Shown here piece after piece: positions 44,946 to 55,600 of a stretch of 64,000 nucleotides of DNA (position 1 is its first letter; each line of letters begins with the position of its first letter). Below the pieces are notes generated by a model that did not search any database, had not been told where the DNA came from, and saw only the letters and a program-made list of their open reading frames with translations. Location of the stretch: NCBI RefSeq assembly GCF_018449725.1, contig NZ_JAAVVC010000005.1, forward strand, positions 186,001-250,000, written 5' to 3'. Source of the stretch: Pseudomonas sp. dw_612. GTDB lineage: Bacteria > Pseudomonadota > Gammaproteobacteria > Pseudomonadales > Pseudomonadaceae. The position numbers and the translations under genes were made by a program.

Positions 44946-45746
44946 ATGACACTTTCGCTGGATGACATCGCCTGGCACCGCTCGGTGGGGCAACTGATCG
45001 ACGCCCTCGACAAGCCGAATTTCTGGACGCAACTGGTCCGGTTGCTGGATCAATACGTGGATTTCGACAGCTGGGTGGTGCTGCTTTTCAGCGCGGACCA
45101 ACACCCGCAGGTGTTCGCCGAATGCCCCGGCGAGGACGGCAGCCCCGATCAACTGTTCCAGGATTACCTGCGCGGCTTGTACCTGCTCGACCCGTTCTAC
45201 ATCGCCTGCCGCGAACAATCGCGCACCGGGCTGTATCGCCTGTCGGAAGTCGCGCCCGAACACTTTGAGCTGACCGAGTATTACCAGCGCTACTTTCGTC
45301 TGAATGTGGTGGCCGACGAAATCCAGTTCAATTGCCAGCTCGAAGGCGAGCGCACGCTGTGCCTGTCGTTGGGCAGCAAGCAGCGTTTCAGTGGCCAGCA
45401 GATTGCGTTGCTGTCGCTGATCCAGCCGTGGGTGTTGGGCCTGCTACGCCAGCGCCTGCCCTATGAAATCAACGAAGTCGTGGCCCTGGCCCCCGCGCCA
45501 CCGCAGGTCGACTGGCGGGTGCAGCTGGAAGCCTCGGTGCAGCAACTCAAAGGCGCGCAACTGACCGCTCGAGAACTGGACGTCGGGCGCCTGATGCTCA
45601 GCGGTTGCTCCAGTAAAGAAATCGCCCGTAAGCTGGAAATCTCCGTAGAAACCGTGAAAGTCCATAAGAAACACATGTACAGCAAACTGGGGATCAAATC
45701 CCAGTCCGAGCTGTTTTCGATATTCCTGCAGGCCCAAAATGCCTGA
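44946..45746 (+). CDS. LuxR family transcriptional regulator
   Basis: A 266-residue regulator with a C-terminal LuxR helix-turn-helix (about 203-258: LTARELDVGRLMLSGCSSKEIARKLEIS region, VKVHKKHMYSKL). The N-terminal 190 residues are a GAF-like sensory region without the autoinducer-binding signature of LuxR proper. It is divergent from the amidase gene and probably controls it and the permease. The region between the two carries GGGTAACCCGATAGGGGTAG, a possible operator. Confidence 0.85.
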   Translation: MTLSLDDIAWHRSVGQLIDALDKPNFWTQLVRLLDQYVDFDSWVVLLFSADQHPQVFAECPGEDGSPDQLFQDYLRGLYLLDPFYIACREQSRTGLYRLSEVAPEHFELTEYYQRYFRLNVVADEIQFNCQLEGERTLCLSLGSKQRFSGQQIALLSLIQPWVLGLLRQRLPYEINEVVALAPAPPQVDWRVQLEASVQQLKGAQLTARELDVGRLMLSGCSSKEIARKLEISVETVKVHKKHMYSKLGIKSQSELFSIFLQAQNA

Positions 45747-45766
45747 TTGCCCAGTGGGCTGCTTTT

Positions 45767-45860
45767 CTGTGGGAGCGGGCTTGCTCGCGAAAGCGGTATG
45801 TCAGACAACATCAATGTTGAATGTGATGGCCTCTTCGCGAGCAAGCCCGCTCCCACAGGG
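45767..45860. repeat. REPIN
   Basis: Inverted pair of the main REP class between the LuxR gene and the next gene on the same strand. Confidence 0.9.
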
Positions 45861-45921
45861 AAATGTGTATCCAGGCAAAGCACTGCGCTAAAACAACCGA
45901 GTCCGAACCCAAGGAAACCGT

Positions 45922-47541
45922 ATGAGCCTGTCCCTCCTGAGCCGCTACGCCTTCTTTGCTGCCTGCGTGATTTTCACCCTCGCCAGCCTGCCCTTTCTGG
46001 AACACGACTGGCTCTGGCCGATCACCGCCGTCACCGGCATTCTCAGCCTGATCGGCCTGTTCGACCTGCTGCAAAGCCCCCACGCGGTGCGGCGCAACTA
46101 CCCGATCCTCGGCAACATTCGTTATCTGGTCGAAGGCATTCGCCCGGAAATCCGCCAGTACCTGCTCGAATCCGACAGCGACGCCCTGCCCTTCTCCCGG
46201 GCCCAGCGTTCACTGGTCTATTCCCGGGCGAAGAATGAAAGCGCCGACAAGCCGTTCGGCACGCTGATCGATGTGTATCAGTCAGGTTTCGAATTTATCG
46301 GCCACTCCATGCGCCCGGCGCCGTTGAGCGATCCGAGCGGTTTTCGCGTAACGGTCGGTGGCCCGCAGTGCACCCAGCCGTATTCGGCGTCGGTGTTCAA
46401 CATTTCGGCCATGAGCTTCGGCTCCCTGAGCGCCAACGCCATTCGCGCGTTGAACCAGGGCGCCAAGCTCGGCAACTTCGCCCATGACACCGGCGAAGGC
46501 AGCATCAGCGCCTATCACCGGGAAAACGGCGGCGACCTGACCTGGGAACTCGGCAGCGGCTACTTCGGCTGCCGCACCGCCGACGGCCGTTTCGACCCGG
46601 AACGCTTTGCCGCCCAGGCGCAAACCCCGCAAGTGCGGATGATCGAAATCAAGATGAGCCAAGGCGCCAAACCCGGCCACGGCGGCATCCTGCCCAAGCA
46701 CAAAGTCACCCAGGAAATCGCTGAAACCCGCGGCATCATGATGGGCGAAGACTGCATCTCGCCGTCACGCCACAGCGCGTTTTCCACGCCAATCGAACTG
46801 ATGCACTTCATCCAGCAACTGCGTGAACTGTCCGGCGGTAAACCGGTGGGCTTCAAGTTCTGCCTGGGTCACCCGTGGGAATTCATGGGCATCGCCAAAG
46901 CCATGCTGGAAACCGGCATCCTCCCCGACTTTATCGTCGTCGACGGCAAGGAAGGCGGGACCGGCGCTGCACCGGTGGAATTCACCGACCACATTGGCGT
47001 GCCGATGCGCGAAGGCTTGCTGTTCGTGCACAACACCCTGGTGGGCCTGAACCTGCGCGACAAAATCAAACTCGGCGCCAGCGGCAAAATCGTCAGCGCC
47101 TTCGACATCGCCAGCGTCCTGGCCATCGGCGCCGATTGGGCCAACTCGGCACGCGGCTTCATGTTCGCCATCGGCTGCATCCAGTCGCAAAGCTGCCACA
47201 CCAACAAATGCCCGACCGGCGTCGCCACCCAGGACACCCTGCGCCAACGCGCGTTGGTGGTGCCGGACAAGGCGCAGCGCGTGTTCAACTTCCACCGCAA
47301 TACACTCAAAGCCCTGGCTGAGATGTTGGCGGCGGCCGGGCTGGATCATCCGTCACAGTTGTCGGCCAAGCACCTGGTACGGCGCATGTCGGCGACTGAG
47401 ATCAAGCTGTTCTCGCAGTTGCATGTGTTTTTGAAACCGGGGGAGTTGTTGACCGGGGAAGTGAATGGCGAGTTTTACTCGCGGATGTGGCAGATGGCTC
47501 GGGCGGATAGTTTTGAGCCTAATGAGTTGGCTGTCGCGTAA
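45922..47541 (+). CDS. FMN-binding glutamate synthase family protein, membrane-anchored
   Basis: A 539-residue protein with two N-terminal helices (about 7-25 and 33-50) in front of a domain like the FMN/synthase half of GltB. Visible signs are ISAMSFGSLSANAIRALNQGA, KMSQGAKPGHGG, the FMN barrel segment VVDGKEGGTGAAP and the iron-sulfur cysteines GCIQSQSCHTNKCPTGVA. It lacks the amidotransferase and GltB C-terminal domains, so it is not a full glutamate synthase; the reaction is unknown. AAGGAAA precedes the ATG. It appears to be a single-gene unit. Confidence 0.88.
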   Translation: MSLSLLSRYAFFAACVIFTLASLPFLEHDWLWPITAVTGILSLIGLFDLLQSPHAVRRNYPILGNIRYLVEGIRPEIRQYLLESDSDALPFSRAQRSLVYSRAKNESADKPFGTLIDVYQSGFEFIGHSMRPAPLSDPSGFRVTVGGPQCTQPYSASVFNISAMSFGSLSANAIRALNQGAKLGNFAHDTGEGSISAYHRENGGDLTWELGSGYFGCRTADGRFDPERFAAQAQTPQVRMIEIKMSQGAKPGHGGILPKHKVTQEIAETRGIMMGEDCISPSRHSAFSTPIELMHFIQQLRELSGGKPVGFKFCLGHPWEFMGIAKAMLETGILPDFIVVDGKEGGTGAAPVEFTDHIGVPMREGLLFVHNTLVGLNLRDKIKLGASGKIVSAFDIASVLAIGADWANSARGFMFAIGCIQSQSCHTNKCPTGVATQDTLRQRALVVPDKAQRVFNFHRNTLKALAEMLAAAGLDHPSQLSAKHLVRRMSATEIKLFSQLHVFLKPGELLTGEVNGEFYSRMWQMARADSFEPNELAVA

Positions 47542-47553
47542 GGCGTCCTGGAA

Positions 47554-47577
47554 TGCCAGCCTCATGGGGGGCTGGCA
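47554..47577 (+). terminator. Hairpin after the glutamate-synthase-like gene
   Basis: TGCCAGCC and GGCTGGCA pair around TCATGGGG 12 bases after the stop; there is no good T run (CCTTGTCC), so its strength as a terminator is doubtful. Confidence 0.4.
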
Positions 47578-47680
47578 CCTTGTCCTGCGTCGCCGTCGCA
47601 GGTGTTGTTCAAACTGAAATCATGCCCCTATGCCGTCTACTGTCAGAAATCACAGGTCGGCATCTGTTCCAGATAAACGG

Positions 47681-49186
47681 TCACCATTGCAGTTCGGTGA
47701 TCGGCCTCGGTTCTTTCATCACGATAAATCCGTAATCCCCCAGCAGATAGATGCGGTAGTACTGACTGTCCACTAACGGCACGAACCCTTGATAACCGAC
47801 CCGTGTCGCATTGCGCCGCTCGCGCTCGGCCACCACGTTGGTGATGCCGGCCTTTGGCAGGTTCTCGGCGAGCATGTAGTAATCGGTGTTCAGCAAATAG
47901 CGCAGCACCGGCAGGTGTTTGAATGAACCCGCAGCGCCGACCAGCCAGTGATCGGAGTAGCTCACCGACATATAAATCCGTTTGGCATCGCGCAGGGCTG
48001 GCCGCGAAGCGATGTCGTAGCTCAGGGCATTCAGCGCGGTGGTGACGAAGGTTTTCTGCAAGGTCAGCACCCGGCCGTAGGCGAAGGACAGGGAAAGCAT
48101 CGCCAGCAGCGGGATCACCAGCAGGAACGGAAGTCGTTGATGCACGGACGCCAACACCAAATGGCTGAGGTAGAACAGCAGCACCAGCACCACGGAAAAC
48201 CCCATCAAGGTCCGGGCGCCTTCATTGAAGTCGCGGAAAAACAGCGCGGCGCCAGGCACCAGCAGCACCACGAGCGGCAGCATCAACACGCACAGAACAC
48301 CGACTACGGCGTGCTTCAGCGCCGTTTCCTGACGTTCAAACAAACGTCGCCCGAGGCAAACGCTGCCGGCAATGGCACACAGCAACAACCCCGCGAACAC
48401 CCAACCGAAGCCATCGTGAAACAGCAACATGACCTTTTCCAGCACCCGCGCCGCGTTGGTTTCGATTTGCAGCAGTGGCGCCGCCCCCCAGTCCAACAAC
48501 AGAGTGCGATGCTGATTCATGTAGGCACCCGCCGTGGCGAAGTAGATCAACCAGGCGAGCGCCACCTGTGCGGCTTTCCAGCCGATCAGTTGCCACCACT
48601 GCGGCCAGGGCAGTTTGGCACTCGCGGCACGCAACAATTCCAGACCACACAGCCCGATAAACACATTGATGCTGACCTGATACAGCCCCAGGCCCAGGGC
48701 AATCAGCAACGCCGGAACGACCAGTTGTTGCACCCGGGAAACACTGCGAAAGGTAATCGCGAAAATCACTGCCACCAGACTCAGGGCCATGGCCGGCCCG
48801 TCGTATTGATACGACAGGTTTTGCAGGAAGAACGGGTTGTACCAGAACGCGAGCACCACCAGGCAATGGCTCAGCGTCGGCTCGGCAAAGTAGTGGAAAG
48901 TCAGACGGGTCAATGCCCAGGCCATCGCCAGCGTGGCGATCAGCAAAGGCAGGGGGAAGATGTTCGGCGCAGCGCCGGAAAAGGTCAGCCCGTTGAAAAA
49001 CAGCTGGGTGAACAAGCGGCCCTCCCCCGACCAGCCCATGCCGGCGGCCAGTGAGCGCCAGCTGTCATCGATGTAGGGATAGTCCGCGAGGATCAGTGGC
49101 AGGACGTAGGCAAAGGTCGCCAACAGAAAACACAGCCAGACTCGCCGGCCGCCGAGTTCTCTGTCGAGCCAATCGCCCATCCGCAT
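47681..49186 (-). CDS. GtrII-like glucosyltransferase, membrane protein
   Basis: A 501-residue inner-membrane protein with about ten helices and the opening (LADYPYIDDSWRSLAAG) of the GtrII family, which transfer glucose from undecaprenyl phosphate glucose to O-antigen in the periplasm. The partner flippase and bactoprenol glucosyltransferase (gtrA, gtrB) are not seen nearby. The ATG at 49186 has AAGGGG upstream. It is divergent from an OpgC-like gene, so both may modify surface glycans. Confidence 0.8.
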   Translation of the reverse strand: MRMGDWLDRELGGRRVWLCFLLATFAYVLPLILADYPYIDDSWRSLAAGMGWSGEGRLFTQLFFNGLTFSGAAPNIFPLPLLIATLAMAWALTRLTFHYFAEPTLSHCLVVLAFWYNPFFLQNLSYQYDGPAMALSLVAVIFAITFRSVSRVQQLVVPALLIALGLGLYQVSINVFIGLCGLELLRAASAKLPWPQWWQLIGWKAAQVALAWLIYFATAGAYMNQHRTLLLDWGAAPLLQIETNAARVLEKVMLLFHDGFGWVFAGLLLCAIAGSVCLGRRLFERQETALKHAVVGVLCVLMLPLVVLLVPGAALFFRDFNEGARTLMGFSVVLVLLFYLSHLVLASVHQRLPFLLVIPLLAMLSLSFAYGRVLTLQKTFVTTALNALSYDIASRPALRDAKRIYMSVSYSDHWLVGAAGSFKHLPVLRYLLNTDYYMLAENLPKAGITNVVAERERRNATRVGYQGFVPLVDSQYYRIYLLGDYGFIVMKEPRPITELQW

Positions 49187-49412
49187 GTCGGTGCCCCTTC
49201 GGGTACTACGTTTAACCCGTGAAGCTTTGATCCTGCCGCGATGCATTCATCCCGTGTTTAAGACGGGCGGTGATGCGGGGCAATATCCCGTAATATCCCG
49301 GTTTTGCAATTACCGGCCAACCGCGCCACCCTGCGGGCCGCCGATGTGCGGCGCGCAACCTTTTGCGCCGCGTAACGCTCCTTACTCAACACCCGTTCAA
49401 GAGCCCTCAGCC

Positions 49413-50537
49413 ATGACGTCTGATCGCGATCACCGAATCGACTTTTTTCGCGGCCTGGCGCTGATCTTCATTTTCTGGGATCACGTGCCGCACAACCCGC
49501 TGGGCCAAATCACCCCGCGCAATTTCGGCTTCAGCGATGCGGCGGAAATTTTCGTGTTTCTGGCCGGCGTGGCGGCGGTGCTGGCCTACGGCAAGATCCT
49601 CAAGCGTGACGGTTATCTGATCGCCTGCGTGAAAATCCTGCGCCGCGCCTGGGTGCTCTACGTGGTGCATATCTTCTTGCTGGCGATGCTGATGGGCATC
49701 GTGTTTTTCGCCAACAGCCACGTTGAAACCCGGGATCTGGTGGAGGAAATGGGCCTGCATCACTTCATCACCAATCCCCAGCAAGCGTTGACGGATGAGT
49801 TGCTGCTGCGTTTCAAACCCAACCTGATGGACCCGCTGCCGCTGTACATCGTGCTGCTGGCGGGTTTGCCGCTGGTGCTGCCATTGCTGTTGCGCGCGCC
49901 ATGGGCGGTGGTGGCGGTGTCGTTGACGGTGTACCTGCTGGCGCCGAGATTGGGCTGGAACCTGGCCGCCATCAAGGACGGCGTGTGGTACTTCAACCCG
50001 GTCACCTGGCAATTGCTGTTTGTGCTCGGTGGCGCGGTGGCGGTGCTTGGGCAGCGGCCGCGACTGCCCGACACCCGTGCGCTGATGCGCCAGACGTTGT
50101 TTGTCAGTGCGTTGGTGTACTCGGTGTTCGCCGGGGTGCTCACGATCGCCTGGCGCTGGCCGGAAATCCACTATGCGCTGATGCCGGCGTGGTTGAGCAA
50201 TTTGCTGTACCCGATCAGCAAGACCGATCTGTCACCGGTGCGACTGGTGCATTTCCTGGCGCTGGCCTACGTCACCGCCAAGCTGTTGCCGGATAACGGC
50301 TGGACGCAAAACTGGCTGGCGCAACAGAGTTGTCGCATGGGGCGCTATTCGCTGGAAATCTTCTGCCTGGGCGTACTGCTGGCGCCCTTGGCGGACATGA
50401 TCAATGCCATGACCGACGATGCCTTTGCCATGCAGATTTTCACCGCGCTGGTGGGGGCCGGGTTGATGGCGTTGCTGGGGGCCTGGCTGGATTTCAATAA
50501 GCGCCTCATGCGGCCGGTTTCGGTGGTGCCTGCTTAA
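49413..50537 (+). CDS. OpgC-like membrane acyltransferase
   Basis: A 374-residue inner-membrane protein with about ten helices. The N-terminus DHRIDFFRGLALIFIFWDHVP and the segment AEIFVFLAGVAAVLAYGK mark the OpgC/acyltransferase-3 type family, which adds succinyl groups to osmoregulated periplasmic glucans. The ATG at 49413 fits the family start; the frame is open further up. Divergent from the GtrII-like gene. Promoters are presumably in the 226 bases between them. Confidence 0.85.
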   Translation: MTSDRDHRIDFFRGLALIFIFWDHVPHNPLGQITPRNFGFSDAAEIFVFLAGVAAVLAYGKILKRDGYLIACVKILRRAWVLYVVHIFLLAMLMGIVFFANSHVETRDLVEEMGLHHFITNPQQALTDELLLRFKPNLMDPLPLYIVLLAGLPLVLPLLLRAPWAVVAVSLTVYLLAPRLGWNLAAIKDGVWYFNPVTWQLLFVLGGAVAVLGQRPRLPDTRALMRQTLFVSALVYSVFAGVLTIAWRWPEIHYALMPAWLSNLLYPISKTDLSPVRLVHFLALAYVTAKLLPDNGWTQNWLAQQSCRMGRYSLEIFCLGVLLAPLADMINAMTDDAFAMQIFTALVGAGLMALLGAWLDFNKRLMRPVSVVPA

Positions 50538-50540
50538 AGT

Positions 50541-50608
50541 CAAAAGATCGCAGCCTTCGGCAGCGCCCAAAGGCGCGTAGGAGCTGCCGAAGGCTGCGAT
50601 CTTTTGAT
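50541..50608. repeat. Inverted repeat of the GATCGCAGCC family
   Basis: Arms CAAAAGATCGCAGCCTTCGG and its complement surround a short core containing GTAGGAGCT. The outer AAAGATCGCAGCCT is shared with the perfect palindrome at 30118, so these belong to one repeat family with differing middles. Confidence 0.85.
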
Positions 50609-50620
50609 CCTCAAAAACAA

Positions 50621-50653
50621 AAAAGCCCCGGCCAATTGACCAGGGCTTTTGCA
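50621..50653. terminator. Bidirectional terminator
   Basis: AAAAAAGCCCCGGCCAATTG and ACCAGGGCTTTT pair with a run of A before and T after, serving both the OpgC-like gene and the convergent permease gene. Confidence 0.85.
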
Positions 50654-50670
50654 TTTCAAACGCTACACAC

Positions 50671-52092
50671 TCAAGAAGCCGAACGCACCGCGCCTTGCGT
50701 CACGTTGGTCGGTTGCAACTTGAACACATAGAACAACACCGTCAGCAGCACCAGGAACGCAGGCCCCACATACAGCGCCACGCGGGTGTCCGGGAAGTAC
50801 GCCATCAGCCCAACCACCAGCACCAAAAACGCCAGCGCCAGATAAGAACTGACCGGGTACAGCCACATCTTGTATTTCAGGCCGGCCCGTTCGCTGGCGC
50901 TCAGGCCTTTGCGGAATTTGAGCTGGGCCAGCAGGATCATCACCCAGGTCCAGATCGCGCCGAAGGTGGCAATCGCCGTCACCCAGACGAAAACTTTTTC
51001 CGGGACCATGTAGTTGAGCAGCACACCCAGCAACAACACGAAGATCGACAGCAGCAACGCGCGACGCGGCACGCCATTGCTTGAGGTTGTGGCGAAACCG
51101 GCCGGAGCCTGGCCGTTCTGCGCCAGGCTGTAGAGCATGCGCCCGGTGCTGAAGATGCCGCCGTTGCAGGACGACAGCGCCGCCGTGATCACCACGAAGT
51201 TGATGATGCCGGCAGCGGTCTTGATGCCCAGACGTTCGAAGGTCATCACGAACGGACTGCCCTGGGTGCCGATTTCGTTCCACGGGTAGATCGACAGGAT
51301 CACGAACAGCGCACCGACGTAGAACAACAGAATCCGCCAGAACACCGAGCCGATCGCATTGGGAATGGTTTTCTGCGGGTTCTTCGCTTCACCGGCGGTC
51401 AGGCCGATCATCTCGACGCCGAGGTAGGCGAACATCACCATTTGCAGGGACATCAGCACGCCTTGCACGCCGTTGGGCATGAAACCGCCGTGGGCCCACA
51501 GGTTGGAAATTCCCAACGCCACGCCATCATTGCCGAAGCCGAACGCGATCACGCCGATACCGCCGACGACCATGGCGATGATGGTGACGATCTTGATCAG
51601 GGCGAACCAGAATTCGAATTCGCCGAAGGCTTTCACCGCGATCAGGTTGATGGTGCCCATGCTGATGAGTGCCGACAACGCCCAGATCCAGCGCGGCACT
51701 TCGGGAAACCAGACGCCCATGTACACCGCCACGGCGGTGATTTCCGCAACGCAGGTCACCAGCCATAGGAACCAGTAATTCCAACCCGTGAGGAAGCCGG
51801 CCAACGGGCCTAGATAGTCTTGAGCGTAACGGCTGAACGAGCCGGCGACCGGGTTGTGCACGGCCATCTCGCCGAGGGCGCGCATGATCACCAGGATCGC
51901 CAGGCCGCCGATGATGTAGGAAAGCATGATCGCCGGGCCGGCCATTTCGATGGCCTTGGCCGAACCGAGGAACAGGCCGACGCCGATACAGGCACCGAGT
52001 GCCATCAAGCGAATGTGCCGTTCGCCCAGTTCGCGTTTGAGCGGGCCGCCCTGAGCGGTCTCGCCTTGGGGCAGATGATTGCCTGCTGGCAT
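50671..52092 (-). CDS. APC family amino-acid permease, ProY/HutT-like
   Basis: A 473-residue importer with twelve helices, similar along its length to E. coli ProY: LKRELGERHIRLMALGACIG, GSFSRYAQDYLGPLAGFLTGW, NLWAHGGFMPNG, FAYLGVEMIGLTAGEAKNP. The substrate may be proline, histidine or a related amino acid. The ATG at 52092 has GAGG upstream; the frame extends to a TTG three codons earlier. Confidence 0.88.
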   Translation of the reverse strand: MPAGNHLPQGETAQGGPLKRELGERHIRLMALGACIGVGLFLGSAKAIEMAGPAIMLSYIIGGLAILVIMRALGEMAVHNPVAGSFSRYAQDYLGPLAGFLTGWNYWFLWLVTCVAEITAVAVYMGVWFPEVPRWIWALSALISMGTINLIAVKAFGEFEFWFALIKIVTIIAMVVGGIGVIAFGFGNDGVALGISNLWAHGGFMPNGVQGVLMSLQMVMFAYLGVEMIGLTAGEAKNPQKTIPNAIGSVFWRILLFYVGALFVILSIYPWNEIGTQGSPFVMTFERLGIKTAAGIINFVVITAALSSCNGGIFSTGRMLYSLAQNGQAPAGFATTSSNGVPRRALLLSIFVLLLGVLLNYMVPEKVFVWVTAIATFGAIWTWVMILLAQLKFRKGLSASERAGLKYKMWLYPVSSYLALAFLVLVVGLMAYFPDTRVALYVGPAFLVLLTVLFYVFKLQPTNVTQGAVRSAS

Positions 52093-52646
52093 GGGGTACA
52101 ACCTCGTCTTGTTATTGGAAGACCGCCGAGTGTCGAAGCGCCGACGGATAGCCGTTGCTTACCTGAAACCGGACCTGCCTTTTGGGCAAACCCGTCTTGT
52201 AGGACAAAACCTGCAAGATCAGCGGGGCGTGCAGTATAAAAAGCTTCGGACAGGGCTTTTCACTCTATAAACCACAACATTCAGCCAGAACTCTCGCTAA
52301 AAGCGCGGTTTACGGAGGGGCATTACCTGGGTTTTGCAGGATTATTCGCAGTCGAAACGACGGAGAGTATTGCACGGTAATGGTGCGTCGTCATGCTTGG
52401 ACAAAGGTCGGATTTACCACCTCGAGGCTTCTATTTCAGCTATTACAGAGTTTGCAAGCCTTACCCCTGTAGGAGCAAAGCTTGCTCGCGATAGCGGTTT
52501 TACATTCGATAGATCCATCGGCTGCACGACCGCCATCGCGAGCAAGCTTTGCTCCTACATACGATTTCGATATTTCTCTATTCACAATTTTTTCATCATC
52601 GCTAACCACCGACTAAGCTTCAGACAAGTCCGATCAATCTGCGTGA
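52093..52646. other. Gene-free region before the penicillin-binding protein gene
   Basis: No coding sequence is supported here. It holds the permease promoter region with two short inverted repeats (TGCCTTTTGGGCA near 52176; CTTGTAGG/CCTGCAAG at 52196-52217) and a REPIN at 52468. The open frame at 52334 is mostly REP sequence and was not called. Confidence 0.6.
52468..52561. repeat. REPIN of a second subclass
   Basis: Inverted pair with core GTAGGAGCAAAGCTTGCTCG, differing from the main class (GTGGGAGCGGGCTTGCTCGC) at several bases in both arms in a compensated manner. It is the only member of this subclass in the window. Confidence 0.85.
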
Positions 52647-55600
52647 ATGGATCAGTCGACTATGGGCGCGTTATGGCAATCCGATTCGAGTAAAACCGTG
52701 GTTCCGACTGAACGTGTGGATGATGCGCCTTTACCTGAAAAACCCCGTCGTACCAAGCACGGCTGGAAGGCGTTCTGGTTGCTGCTGCTGATTATCCTGG
52801 TCGTGCTGGGCCTGGCCGCCGCCAAGGAAATGCGTACCTCAAAGTTTCAGGCCCGGGAAGTCAGCAAATTTGCCGCGTCCCTGAGTTATGACGTGCAACC
52901 CGGCCCCAGCGATGCGATTCGCTATCCTGGTGCCGGTCCGTTTGATTTGCGCCTGGGTTATAGCGCCATGGGCGACTTTCTGCCCCGGCTGCTCAAGCGC
53001 AATTATGTGATTGCCTCGCAAACCCGCTTCTCCCCGGCGCTGATGAAGTACAGCGACCGGGGCTTTTTCGTGCCCTATGCGGAAAAAATCCAGGCTGGGC
53101 TGTCGATCACCGATTGCAGGGCGGCGCCGCTCTACCAGTTCAATTACCCGCAACAGCTCTACTCCAGTTTCGAGTCGATCCCGCCGGTGGTGGTCAACAG
53201 CTTGCTGTTCATCGAAAACCGCTTCCTGCTCGACCCCAGACAGCCCCTGGCCAACCCGGCCGTGGACTGGCCTCGGTTCGGCATGGCCGCGTGGTCACAG
53301 GTGGCCAAATTGATGCACTTGCCGGGGCAGTCGGCCGGCGGCAGCACCCTGGCGACACAACTGGAAAAGTATCGCCACTCTCCTGACGGCTTGACCGTGT
53401 CCGGCGCGGAGAAAATCCGGCAGATGATTTCCGCCAGCGTGCGCGCCTATCAGGGCGGGCCGCAAACCCTGGAGGCGCGGCAGAATGTGGTACGCGACTA
53501 CCTCAACAGCGTGCCACTGTCGGCCGTGCCCGGCCACGGTGAAGTGCACGGCATGGCCGAGGGTTTGCGCGTGTGGTACGGCGCCGATTTCAACAAGGCC
53601 AATGAAACACTGGCCAGCACCGCCACGGATCCAAAAACCATGGCCGCAAAAGGCTTGGCGCTGCGAGAAATGCTGTCGCTGATGATCGCCCAGCGCCGCC
53701 CTTCGCACTACCTGACCAAGGGCCACGAAGAACTGGCCGACCTCACCGACAGCCACATTCGCCTGCTCGCCCAGAACAACGTCATCGATGCTCAATTCGC
53801 CGCTGCGGCACTGGCCAGTAAAGTCACCTACCGCGACTGGCTGACTCAACCGACCATCCAGCCGATCGAAACCAATAAAGGCATCAGCACCGCCCGCAGT
53901 CGGTTGGCGTCGATGCTCAACCGTCCGCTGTACGACCTCGACCGCCTCGACCTGTCGGCCACCAGTACCTTGCAAAGTGAGTTGCAGGCCCAGGCCACCG
54001 AATACCTCAAGCACCTGGCCGACCCGGCTTTCGCCGGGCAGATCGGCCTGATCGGCGAACGCTTGCTGACGCCGACCAGCACCACCCAGGTTCGCTACAG
54101 CTTCACCCTGTTCGAACTGACCCCGGACGGTTCCCGCGTTCGGGTGCAGACCGACAGCACCGACCAACCCTTCGACATCAACGAAGGCAGCAAACTGGAA
54201 TTGGGCTCTACCGCGAAGATGCGGGTGCTGACCACGTACCTGCAGATCATTTCCGAGCTGCACGACAAATTCGCTGACAAAACCGTCGCCGAGCTGAAAA
54301 AAACCGACGTCCCGGATCAGGATCGCCTGAGCCGCTGGGTCGTCGATTACCTGATCCAGAACACCGACCGTAGCCTGCCGAAAATGCTTGGCGCCGCGCT
54401 GGATCGCAAATACTCGGCCAGCCCCGGCGAAGCGTTTTTCACCGGTGGCGGCTTGCACGTGTTCCATAACTTCCGCAATGAAGACAATGGCCGCATACCG
54501 ACCTTGCGCGATGCCATCCGTGAGTCGATCAACCTGCCGTTCATCCGGCTGATGCGTGACATCGTGCGCTATACCACCTATTCCGGCCCCAACAACAGCG
54601 CCGAGTTGCTCAAGGACGACCGCGACCCTCGGCGTCAGGAATACCTGGCGTCGTTCGCCGACAAGGAAGGCACGTCGTTCCTGCTCAAGTTCTGGAAAAA
54701 ATACCGGAACAAGGACACTCAGGCGCAGCTCGATACCTTCCTCGACAGCATGCGCCCGACCCCGATCCGCATGGCCGCCGTGCATCGTTATCTCTACCCG
54801 GACGCTGAACAGGCCGCCTTCAACACCTTTGTGCGCGCGCACCTCAAAGGCGCCAAGCTCACCGAGAAACTCACCGACGAGCGCCTGGAGCGCCTCTACC
54901 TGAGCTACGGCCCAGGCTCGTATGACCTGCCGGACCAGGGCTTCATCGCCAAGGTCCACCCACTGGAGTTGTGGTTGATCGGCCACCTGCTGACCCACCC
55001 GGATGCCAAGTGGAGCGAAATTGTCAAAGCCAGCCAGTTCGAACGCCAGGAGGTCTATAGCTGGCTGTTCAAAAGCAAACACAAGGGCGCTCGCGACAGT
55101 CGCATTCGCACCATGCTCGAGATAGAAGCGTTCCTCGATATTCACCAGCGCTGGCAGAAAGTCGGCTACCCGTTCGACCACCTGGTGCCGTCGCTGGCCA
55201 CCGCCATCGGCAGTTCCGGCGACCGGCCGGCGGCGTTGGCCGAACTGATCGGCACCATCCTCAACGATGGCGTGCGCATGCCCACCCTGCGCATCGACAG
55301 CCTGCACTTCGCGGCCAATACGCCATATGAAACCCAAGTCATCAACGACCCGAACGTCGGCAAACGGGTGATGCCTTCAGAAGTGGCCACGGCCATGCGC
55401 GAAGCCTTGTCCCAAGTGGTGGACGCCGGCACGGCGAAACGGGTGTCGGGCAGTTTCAAACTGCCGGACGGCACACCGCTGGCGATGGGCGGCAAGACCG
55501 GCACCGGGGATAACCGTATCGAAGCCATCGGCTCCGGTGGGCGAATCCTCAGTTCAAAATCGATCAACCGCACCGCGACGTTCGTGTTCTATATCGGCGA

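Noticed and set aside
53295..55337. Minus-strand frame of 680 codons opposite the penicillin-binding protein
   Set aside because: Shadow frame; the plus strand has SxxK, SxN and KTG in correct order.
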